A DNA stretch of 8,714 nt, from NCBI GenBank assembly GCA_005879655.1, contig VBJK01000224.1, forward strand, positions 1-8,714, read 5' to 3'. Made by a program: the position numbers and the translations under genes. Origin of the DNA: Chloroflexota bacterium (GTDB taxonomy: Bacteria > Chloroflexota > Ktedonobacteria > Ktedonobacterales > Ktedonobacteraceae). How positions within the stretch are numbered: the stretch's first letter is position 1; each line of letters opens with the position of its first letter. A model generated the notes under the pieces. That model saw only the letters and a program-made list of their open reading frames with translations. It was not told where the DNA came from and ran no database searches. Shown piece by piece: positions 1 through 7,235 of this stretch.

Positions 1-48
1 CTGACAGACATTAATATCTGAAATTCATAGATTAATCTCTTATCTCTA

Positions 49-1291
49 ATGCCTAGCACTCGTCGCACCGCTGCAGCTCCTGATCTTGATCCAGAACCTC
101 CCGCAAAACGACCTAGGACACGCGCTGCAAGGCAGACAGACAGAAACTCAGAACCTCGACGTTCTCCTGAACATCAAACCGACACAGAAGACAACCAAAA
201 TGAAGAGCAGAGGAAGGAAGACGATATAGAAGAGGATCAAGAGAGTGTGCACGCGGAAGAGTCTCAGAAATCGCAAGAAACCTTTCGATGTCCTTTTTCT
301 GTGGCGCGTCAAGGAGTTCAACATCTCTGTGAAGAGTTTGGTGATAATGGCAGAAAGACAAAGGCTTCCGTAAGTTCCCTTGTGGTTCTCTCGATTAATA
401 GCAGATTCGACGCCATCTAAGAAAAATCCGAATTATAGGGGGGAGGGAAATCGGATTATTCTTAGATGGCGTCGAATCTGCTATTAATCGAGAGAACCAA
501 ATCGCATTCGAAATCAGGCGTTTTATCGCATTAGAAAAGTGAAATATGAGAGAATCAAAAGAGAGACAGCCGCAAAGGTCGCAAGCAATCAAATGACTCA
601 AGCTGAAGCCGACAAACAGCTCGACAAAGTAGCACCTGGCTGGTACAAAACGATCCGTGAGCTTCAAAGAAAAATCAACATCGCTGAGGCTGGAAGTTCA
701 TCTCAAACTGAACTACAAGTGCGATTGAATGATCTCGTGCAACAGAATGCGACCATGGCGGAACAGTACCATGAGCAGTGTCAGTATATCTACAATCTCT
801 ATCATCTCACCACAGATTCGAATGATCAAGCAATATCATTCCCGTTTCCCGCTCTGGAATGGCCCAATAAGGCATCAACAGAAGCCTATCTTAAAATTAT
901 TGCATTGGTCTTCCCTATGTCATATTGGAGTAAGATCACGAGTCCAGAGAGTAAAACGGTTCGAGACTGTGTGCACGATCTTATTCATCCCGATAAAGTT
1001 GACAAACTTGATCAATATCTGTCTCCTGAAGATAAGACCTCGATTTGTGCGATTTTCAATGCCAGCGCCGAGTTAGTGGATAGAGAGATGCAAAAGTGGT
1101 CAGGAAATAGAGTAAAAAAGGCGGAATGGTCTCAAAGATGGGCCAAGGTGCAACGAGATATTCAGACGGCGTATCTTCCTCAATCTGAATCAACCCCTTC
1201 ATTTGTTGTTGGATTGGTATTTCAAGATGTGTATGAGATGATGGAAGCGAAAACTCGTCGCGACAGGGAACGACGTCAAGTTCAGGAGTAG
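49..1291 (+). CDS. Unrecognised two- or three-exon gene with disordered N-terminus and helical C-terminus
   Basis: I do not recognise the family. Exon 1 (49-369, 107 codons) starts at the first ATG. It encodes a proline/arginine-rich, NLS-like start (PPAKRPRTRAARQ), then a Glu/Gln-rich acidic stretch, then RCPFSVARQGVQHLCEEF. A strong donor GTAAGT follows at 370 in phase 0. The downstream exon is open to TGA at 1289-1291. Its first part (VKYERIKRETAAK onward) looks like helix or coiled coil, followed by a Trp-rich helical region (ALEWPNK, FPMSYWSKI) and a basic end (TRRDRERRQ). The simplest in-frame model joins 369 to 518 using the ATCAG acceptor (148-nt intron, 364 residues). Alternatives are a 35-nt intron 370-404 plus a second intron 471-517, or the 35-nt intron plus a one-base slip near 539. 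The second alternative would add DGVESAINRENQIAFEIRR. The gene could be a passenger or a neighbour of the transposon. Coding status is fairly likely; the exact splicing is uncertain. Confidence 0.6.
370..517 (+). other. Candidate intron of the left-hand gene, containing a hairpin
   Basis: The donor is GTAAGT at 370, the best in the window. The acceptor ATCAG at 515-517 restores the downstream frame in phase 0. At 148 nt it would be about four times longer than every other intron here. A 35-nt version (370-404, ending TTAATAGCAG) matches the local norm, but then requires a second intron (471-517) or a frame slip. Most of the interval is the inverted repeat 383-499. Confidence 0.4.
383..499. 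repeat. Near-perfect inverted repeat (49-bp arms, 19-nt loop)
   Basis: Positions 383-431 are the reverse complement of 451-499 at 48 of 49 positions; the only mismatch pairs A425 with A457. The loop 432-450 includes GGGGGGAGGG. A transcript would fold into one long hairpin. The right arm continues a protein-like reading frame (DGVESAINRE, then NQIAFEIRR outside the arm). This suggests the right arm is the original sequence and the left arm an inverted copy. There is no obvious target-site duplication beside it. Confidence 0.95.
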
Positions 1292-1552
1292 ATACGAACT
1301 GTAACAAATGCTGCCGCTGGATCTTTTATTTTCATGTCAATCATTTGTGGGTTTCGGTTCATTTCTATGATGTCACAGGATCAAGCATTGGGTAGAATAG
1401 AATAAGGGACTGCGGAAATTTGTTTATGAAATTGAATTATCGATAGATGTTCTTCATTTTAGAATAGAGAATGGTCATTAAAATTCATCATAAACAGTCT
1501 AAAGACCAAGTATTACAAGCGTTATCTGAGATGATGTAACAAGCTTATCAAG

Positions 1553-1691
1553 ATTTAGTTGCTGAATGTCAGTTTTAGGTGTAATTATAAATCGGAGTAC
1601 TGACATTCAGCAACCAATTATGTCATTTGTTGCTGAATGTCAGTACTTTGATTTATAATATAAATCTAAAACTGACATTCAGGAACTAAAT
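1553..1691. repeat. 139-bp fold-back palindrome built from two inverted ~57-bp units
   Basis: Unit A (1558-1614) begins GTTGCTGAATGTCAGT and ends with its exact reverse complement (16-bp arms at 1558-1573 and 1599-1614). Unit B (1629-1686) has the same arms with one mismatch. B is a diverged reverse-complement copy of A, with a few substitutions and a one-base length difference. The whole block therefore folds on itself. Its outermost arms, 1553-1573 and 1671-1691, match at 20 of 21 positions. It lies downstream of the transposase gene. Confidence 0.9.
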
Positions 1692-1761
1692 AAGTTTCAG
1701 GCAGCTGAATGCCAGCGCGCAAGTCGTATCTCGGATTAGAATGTCGCTTTCCATTTATTGA

Positions 1762-1771
1762 CTGAATGTCA
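1762..1771. repeat. Single CTGAATGTCA decamer
   Basis: An isolated exact copy of the decamer that forms the arms of the palindromes at 1553-1691 and 7313-7588. A one-mismatch copy, CTGAATGCCA, lies at 1704-1713. Recurrence on both sides of the transposase gene is what makes it notable. Confidence 0.6.
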
Positions 1772-1797
1772 ATGATTAGATTATATTTTGGACTATA

Positions 1798-1803
1798 TTT
1801 ATT
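1798..1803 (-). terminator. Possible polyadenylation signal of the MULE gene
   Basis: AATAAA on the minus strand, about 105 nt beyond the transposase stop codon and within AT-rich sequence. The hexamer is short and AT-rich DNA produces it by chance, so this is only a candidate. Confidence 0.3.
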
Positions 1804-1908
1804 GATTTTAAATCAAAAAATGAAACTTGTCATTAACATTCATCACTCAAGATTTAATATAACAAAAATATCACCAAAACAAGAGATCTCACTGCTCAGT
1901 AACAAATA

Positions 1909-4900
1909 TCATTCTTGTTTCTCTTTGGTAATCTTCCTTCGCTTCTTCGTGCTCTCTTCCAAACTGGATTTGATTCGCTTCGACTGATTTCGTCCTCTTC
2001 GTATCCTTGGTAAAGGATCCAGAGGTTCTTCAATGGCATGATTATGCGACGATTCGATCGATTGACTTGTGTCTTGACTAGGCAGAGCAATTTTCTGATG
2101 AGCTAGCTTACGCTTCTCCGCAATGTCTGCAAACTCTGTTTGAAAGATGTTTTTGAATTTCCGGATCCTCTCAGGGGAGTCTGTAGACTTCATGAACTTT
2201 TCCATGAAACCAACCATCTCAACATATTCTTTCTTGCCAGGGCGGGGGGGACGGCTTTGTCGAGGCGTAAGATATAAATGTTCGAACATCTCGGTCCCCT
2301 CACTTGTTCGCATCGGATTTCGACCCGGATTGGGTGAGCGATCGTTATTCCTTTGTCCTTCCTCCTCGCTTCTGATTGATCGAGGATCTTGCTGTGTTGC
2401 TTTCGTTGGTGGCTGAGATGATGTCTCATCGTCAGGATTTCGTGTGTTGAGGGTCGCATTCATGAAGTCGTCTTCATTTTTTGGCAAGATATTGTCATTG
2501 GCTGTCTCGAGGTATATCCATGGTCGATCGAGGCAACGTTCTCTTCCGAAAGGATTGTGCCACTTTTGATGAACCTGGGCGATATTGAATCCGTGTTTTT
2601 CCGGAAAGCGCTGCATGACGGCGAAGAAATGAGAGCACGGAATTCCCAAATGACGACCAAGGAGACACGTACAAAGTGCAAACCCTTCTTGATATATAAT
2701 CACATACCGCGTGCGCTTATACAAAACTTCCCCGGCGGGAGTGTATTCGTTTCGAGGCTTTACTCGATAGATACTCATCGTTGAGTGCAGGGCTGTAGGT
2801 ACACATTGCAGCACAGATTGCAACGCCATATATCGTGCTTCCTTTTCGTCGCTAAGGGACTAAAGATGAGCTGAGATCATGAAATTGGGAGCACCGGAGG
2901 TCCCGAGGTCTCAGACCCGAGTGGGTCAATCATCACGTCCAATCGTTGCTCCAATTCCTCCTCCGCTTCTCCAGGGAGATCGACAATCTCCGCGATATCC
3001 GCTATTGTCGCTGAGAAGTTGAGTTCATCATAGATTACATTATAGGCGTAAAGCGATAAACACTCACGACACTCAACCAGAATAGGACGAAAGAAGGCTC
3101 CAGGACCCCTTGAAACAGGATACCTCGCTTTAGAAGACTATCATCAGTTATTTGACATTTTTGTCCACCCACCTGATAGCGTCCGGCCAACTCTTTGTCT
3201 TTTTGCTCACTCGTACGGATGTTAAGAATTTCGAATACCTCTGTGATCGTAGAGCGACGTCCTAGTCCAGCAGATTTGTGTTGCTTGTGTTCTGATTCGA
3301 CCCTGCCAGTGGTTCTAATTCCTGCCAGGAATCGCATGCCAACCCACGCCCATGCCCATTTTTCCCTATCGGGCCAGATGTAGGTTAGGAGATAATCAGC
3401 TGACTCAGGCCATCTACGGATCATATTACCCCATTCATGGACGAAAGCAGCCGGAGAGCCTTGTCGATAAACCTTCCAGAAGTCCCACATGAAACTCTTG
3501 AATCTCCCTCCCATTTTTGCGGCTAGATTCGTGACAATACACTTATGCAGATGCCACAGGCATATGCCATGAAATACATTCGGCCATACACTCTCTATAG
3601 CATTGGCAATGGCTCCATCTCGATCGGAAAACACCGCGACAAAACTAGCGGGAAGATAGTGGTTCAAATGTCGAAACATCCATTCGAATGTTTCCCCGTC
3701 CTGACTTTCGCTGATACAATATGCAATATTTCGGGTGTTGTTTTCAGCATCGACGACAACGAATGTTGTGAGATAAAAGTCATACATATTCCGGCCTTCG
3801 CTAACGTCCAATATCAAGACTTCGCCGTGAAACTTCGCGAGAGTGCGTTGATATGGACTCATCCACCACAATCGAGTGAGAGTTCCTGTCTCATCGACAT
3901 CAGCACGATATTCCCAATCTGCATCTTCATTCTTGAGATCACCCAGTCTTTTCATGAGTGTCTTGACCTCGCCACCTTCTCTCGTCGTGTGGTTATGCTT
4001 GTCGGTTCTTGTTTGCTCCATGATATTCGTGATCTGTCTTAGATTGTAATAACGTTCATCTCCCTTTGCAGCCTTTAGAATCTTGATAATTAGATCATCG
4101 CGATGAATTTGATACTTGTACAATTTGACGCCGACTCATAGAGGCAATTAGTGAAAGATGTTCGACCAAATCGATCTCAACGGCGTCGAGCTTCTTGAGG
4201 ATTCTGGTATCGAAATCCTCATGCAGATCATGATTGTGTACATCCTCCACAAATGAAATATACGGTTCATCTTTCTCAGGAGGCCAGTTTATATTCACTT
4301 TCCAGGGACACTCCGTACGTTTAGATTCCCTGTTGCGCTGTGCCTCGCGAACGATATCTTGAGTTTTGTGACTCTCGGGTTTACGTGCAAGCTCACACTG
4401 GAGCCCCAGCATTCGATATTGAACTACGCACGTCAGTAACGTCGCCACAAAGGGACACTTGGTCTTCCATCTTTTTCAGGCTTGGTTTTCCCCTGTTTGA
4501 CTTGAAAACCCTTGGGCTTCGCGAGAACCTCGTTGACAAAACGTTTAACGCAGTTGTACGAGCATACTGACAGTCCGAGAAGGTCCGATGAAGTGAGCTC
4601 CAGGAACGGAGGGCCACATAAAGAGCATTTCTTTTCGCTCTCCTCAATTTCGTGCATATGGTAAGCTAACTTCTCCTTTCGACGATTTCGGCCGGGTACA
4701 AACTTTGTTGAATCCTTTTTCAATAGTGTAGAGAGCAATTCGAATGCACTTTTAGCTGTTAACTCGGAATCCTCTTTGGTCGGATCATCTTGGTGGTGCA
4801 AGCCTGCTGGATTCTCGTTTACGGATGGAATTCCGTTATTTCCTTTTGAAACCTTTGAATCGTTATCGAGTTTTGGTTCCAAAGAATCAGAAGTGGTCTC

Positions 4901-6385
4901 TGAATGTTTGGAGGACGTACACGGTGCATTGGGCAAGATAATATGAGATGACGAAACATCCACTTCACGATCCTATCGTCAGATCAATTAAAATTGCACC
5001 AAACCTGAGATCGCTCGTACAAGGATGCCCGCTCAATTTCTGCCAACACTTTCGTCGCATGAATATGTTTTTCCACCATTCTGCGTAGCCACATCATCCG
5101 GAATTTGGATGAATTCTTTTGACTCCAGATCTCAACAATGCCACGACTGCAAAGCTGCTCCATTGCACCGAGCGCTATGATCCCACAATTGTTGGAGTCA
5201 TTCTGCTGTGGACATTCCGAACGTACGATCTTCCAACTCTTAAGATCGATATCTAAGAATTTCTTGAAGACAAACTCGAAACTGTCTCTGAATGGAGGTG
5301 GTGACAATGTCAAACCATCCCGGATCTGGAACTCTTCTGATGCGAAGGAAAGAGTACACAACCACCAATGGGATCCGTTACCATATATGAAGTGAAGAGC
5401 CTCCAGAGTATCCTTTATCCTTGAGAATTCTTGCACAAATAACTTGAGACCTGCAGTCAATCGTTTCTCGTGCCCTGCTTTGTCGATATTCATAAAAAAG
5501 CTTGGAGGTTGCAACATAATCCTTCGCCAATTATCCTCTTCATTGATGCGATCCTGTGGACATTAGTGAATCCTGGAAGCAAAATTAATGTACCTGCAGA
5601 AAGTCAATACCAGCCTCTAGACATGTCTCCGAAAGCCAATTGGTCCCCATCCACTCAATCAAATTTGCAACTGTGACGTTCATGGCAACTCTGAATCCAT
5701 TGAGTTCAAGACCCAATTGTTGAGATTGGAAAAATTTGATCATCTATATTCGATCAGTCTAATCAAGATGACGCGGTGCCTCATCCTTACACAGAAGTTC
5801 ATTCCAGAGCCATTGAGCGGCTTGCTTGTAGTTTGCGAGAGAAGTGTAAGGAGGATCCCCGATTAGAAGATGAACGTCAAGCCAATAGCGCACTGAACTT
5901 GGCGGGAGATACAGTTTTTTTAATGATCCGTTGGAAAATGTGTTATCAGGATGAGTCAACTCTATCGAATGACATCCAATTGCAACAGGGTCCATTTCAT
6001 CCCATAATGTACGCACAGCCTGTTGTGATGGCACCGGAAGCCCCTTGACGTCAATGACAGAGGAAATCTCTTTGCTCCAAACCACACGATAGTGTGTTTC
6101 GATTTTGGGAATCTTGAGAAGGCTAACATCCATGAGACTCATTTTTCGGATCGAAGACGGTGAATATTCAGATAGAAAAGACTCGGTCTCAGCACGAAGC
6201 CAGCTCTGACATCAGACAATACAAGAGAGACGACGTACCAAAGATTCAGTAGCCATAGCATGCATAGCAAGATGTTCTTGATTTTCACTGGATTGACTAT
6301 TCAATATACGATCGCCCGCTGTTGGAGGCATTTCGTTTAATGACGGTATGCTGATGGATTTCCCCTGAATAACGTGACGCGTCAT
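1909..6385 (-). CDS. Ulp1 protease-MULE transposase fusion (FAR1-type DNA-binding, DDE, SWIM)
   Basis: Exons (minus strand): 6385-6239, 6205-5780 (3' end uncertain), 5743-5594, 5553-5005, 4972-4459, 4423-4116, 4081-3173, 3137-2895, 2859-1909. Together they make 1,399 codons with all phases matching. Residues 1-240 are unrecognised. About 254-375 is an Ulp1/C48 peptidase: His303 in GSHWWLCTL, Asp320 in IRDG, Gln358 and Cys364 in CPQQNDSNNCG. About 570-662 is FAR1/WRKY-GCM1-like with Cys605, Cys634, His658 and His660. About 770-965 is the MULE DDE core: Asp790 (LILDVSEGRNMY), Asp851 (FSDRDGAI), CLWH at 872-875 and Glu960 (GRVESEH). The SWIM finger is C1145-x-C1147-x9-C1157-x-H1159. The tail is disordered and basic (RIRRGR, KKRRK), likely a nuclear signal. 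The core should cut and join DNA at the element's ends; the peptidase would cleave SUMO/ubiquitin-like proteins or the polyprotein itself (inference). No catalytic residue is missing, so it looks recently active. The one doubtful link is the exon 2/3 junction. Confidence 0.88.
2860..2894 (-). other. MULE gene intron 8 (35 nt)
   Basis: Donor CCG/GTGCTC (weak), acceptor ATCTTTAG. Phase 0. It joins SETSGPP to SLSDEKEARYMALQSVL, which leads into the SWIM finger. Other donor/acceptor pairs (for example 57 nt in phase 2) also keep the frame, but 35 nt matches the other introns. Confidence 0.65.
3138..3172 (-). other. MULE gene intron 7 (35 nt)
   Basis: Donor CAG/GTGGGT, branch-like AACTGATG, acceptor GATAG. 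Phase 0. It joins ELAGRYQ to SSKARYPVSRGPGAFF and opens an 81-codon exon (2895-3137) that no ATG-started frame reveals. Confidence 0.85.
4082..4115 (-). other. MULE gene intron 6 (34 nt)
   Basis: Donor CAA/GTATCA, branch-like TCTAAT, acceptor TATCAAG. Phase 0. It joins MSRRQIVQ to ILKAAKGDERYYNLRQ, bridging the DNA-binding domain and the transposase core. Confidence 0.8.
4424..4458 (-). other. MULE gene intron 5 (35 nt)
   Basis: Donor GTGTCC (weak), branch-like TACTGACG, acceptor GCGTAG. Phase 1 on both sides. It joins KPEKDGRP to IQYRMLGLQCELARK, restoring the FAR1-like zinc domain whose two halves lie in different frames. Confidence 0.8.
4973..5004 (-). other. MULE gene intron 4 (32 nt), linking protease to transposase
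   Basis: Donor CAG/GTTTGG, branch-like TCTGACG, acceptor GATAG. Phase 0. It joins ...SLYERSQ to DREVDVSSSHIIL. This junction is what places the Ulp1 domain and the transposase in a single polypeptide; the protease frame otherwise ends six codons past the donor. Confidence 0.8.
5554..5593 (-). other. MULE gene intron 3 (40 nt)
   Basis: Donor CAG/GTACAT, branch-like CACTAATG, acceptor TCCACAG. Phase 0. It joins ...CLEAGIDFLQ to DRINEEDNWRRIM, leading into the Ulp1 domain. The unspliced frame contains a stop codon right after the donor. Confidence 0.8.
5744..5790 (-). other. MULE gene intron 2, donor unresolved
   Basis: The acceptor ATATAG at 5744, with a GACTGATCG branch site, is convincing. 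The obvious donor GTAAGG at 5790 (47 nt) is in phase 1, but the next exon's good frame (FFQSQQLGLELNGFRV) needs phase 0. Splicing from 5790 works only if one T is removed from the T5 run 5734-5730, giving YDQIFQSQQLG. A GC-AG intron 5779-5744 (36 nt, phase 0) also restores the frame. A separate start at ATG 5743 is a third option. Confidence 0.5.
6206..6238 (-). other. MULE gene intron 1 (33 nt)
   Basis: Donor GTACGT follows ...ATESL; acceptor GATGTCAG has a TCTGATG branch-like site just upstream. Phase 0. It joins MTRHVIQGKS... to SWLRAETESFLSEYS. Without splicing the first exon meets a stop codon a few residues later. Confidence 0.8.
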
Positions 6386-6678
6386 CGAAGATGTTTGGGA
6401 TGCTCAAGAAAACAGAGCGGAAGAATTGAAAGCGATTCAGAGGGTTATTGAAGCCTGAATTTGCGCACTGAATGTAATAAGCAAGACTTTAATTACTGTT
6501 TGACAGTGCTGACTGGTGATTGATCTAAAGCAAAACTGTCAATTTAATTTAAATTAGGGACGGTCCATTCAACGAATCAAAACGTTGAAGGAAATTGTTT
6601 CATTACATTCAGCGCTCGGGACCACATCACAATTTCGCTTTTGATATCTCCTTTCACAATAATCCCTGAAAAGATATC
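6386..6678. promoter_or_regulatory. Divergent intergenic region with nested inverted repeats
   Basis: This region separates the MULE gene start (leftward) from the small gene at 6679 (rightward), so it should hold both promoters. CTGAATGTAAT at 6469-6479 and its exact reverse complement at 6602-6612 form an outer pair, with a GCGC-like extension on the outside. Inside are TTGACAGT/ACTGTCAA (6500-6507, 6535-6542), an AT-rich palindrome-like tract (about 6541-6556) and TTCAACG/CGTTGAA (6568-6574, 6583-6589). The outer motif is a variant of the CTGAATGTCA family. No clear TATA box was identified. Confidence 0.55.
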
Positions 6679-7235
6679 ATGATATCGAGATCAGGACTTC
6701 CAATCATGTCCGAAGGAGTTAATTATCGAAAATCACCGTTATCAAAGAACATCGAGACAGAAGAACAATTGAGGACGGCATTACGTCGCTCGTCAAGCCG
6801 AAAACGCAGCCGAGTTCATCGTCAGTTAAAAACCTGGAAAAGAGAAAATCCAATGACCGAGAATTTAGCTGAGAATGAACTGAAGAAAGTACATAAGACC
6901 TTTTCTGATCAATGGACTGCGGCCTTTACAGAAGAACGACGTCAGGTCCTGGGTTTGTGGATAGGTAATTATTGCTCTGTGACTTGGCTAAAGTATCAGG
7001 CCAAGTTAAAGAAGGAGGATTATCTCTAGAAGATGATGACTTGAGAAAACCACAGACTTCCGAGCTGACCAACGCTGGGTCTGATTGTGAACTTGAGTTG
7101 TCACATCAAGTAGTGAAGGAATTGGAAAAGCGAATGCAACAGGATTTGGCATGGTTGATAAGCTCTTATGGGACTTTGAATGCATCTGTGGGAGATGATG
7201 TAGACTTGACAGATCGTCAATTCAGTGACAAATAA
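6679..7235 (+). CDS. Small two-exon gene of unknown function, divergent from the MULE gene
   Basis: Exons 6679-6964 and 7000-7235 join in phase 1 into 173 residues. I do not recognise the product. The N-terminal half is strongly basic (LRRSSSRKRSRVHRQLKTWKR) and probably helical or DNA/RNA-binding. The C-terminal half is acidic (LSLEDDDLRK, GDDVDLTDRQ) with an amphipathic helix (VVKELEKRMQQDLAWLISS). The start could be ATG 6679 or the in-frame ATG 6706. Removing the 35-nt intron joins VLGLWI to GQVKEGG; unspliced, exon 1 ends at 7029. It lies head-to-head with the transposase gene and between decamer-bearing repeats, so it may be an accessory or passenger gene of the element (inference). Confidence 0.6.
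6965..6999 (+). other. 35-nt intron of the small divergent gene
   Basis: Donor GTAATT at 6965, acceptor GTATCAG ending 6999, phase 1 on both sides, with a possible branch at GTGACTTG or GGCTAAAG. Its length equals that of three introns in the MULE gene. Confidence 0.7.

Larger units (their letters stand above)
1474..1845. repeat. 17-nt direct repeat pair bracketing the palindrome cluster
   Basis: GTCATTAAAATTCATCA at 1474-1490 and GTCATTAACATTCATCA at 1829-1845 differ by one base and have the same orientation. They enclose the fold-back block and all four left-side decamer sites. The arrangement could mark the edges of a small inserted unit, but AT-rich 17-mers can recur by chance. Confidence 0.5.
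1292..1908. other. Non-coding interval between the left gene and the MULE gene 3' end
   Basis: No credible coding frame was seen on either strand. The stretch is AT-rich. It contains a 17-nt near-direct repeat (1474-1490 and 1829-1845, one mismatch) bracketing a fold-back palindrome (1553-1691), plus further single CTGAATGYCA motifs at 1704-1713 and 1762-1771. It should contain the 3' UTRs of the convergent flanking genes. Confidence 0.7.

Noticed and set aside
432..450. G-rich loop (GGGGGGAGGG) as a G-quadruplex
   Set aside because: Only two G runs are present, too few for an intramolecular quadruplex.
2147..2784. Several other frames on both strands across the SWIM exon
   Set aside because: They overlap the SWIM exon in other frames and show only shadow composition.
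3545..4042. 165-codon plus-strand frame inside the transposase
   Set aside because: It is antisense to the conserved DDE core exon, whose motifs prove the minus strand codes; it has no recognisable features of its own.
5470..6048. Plus-strand frames opposite the protease and upstream exons
   Set aside because: They are antisense to exons with better-supported protein sequence, and there is no independent evidence for them.
1292..6678. Long MULE terminal inverted repeats or target-site duplication
   Set aside because: Comparing both flanks by eye showed only the short decamer family, not an extended TIR pair or matched 8-11-bp duplication, so no borders are annotated.
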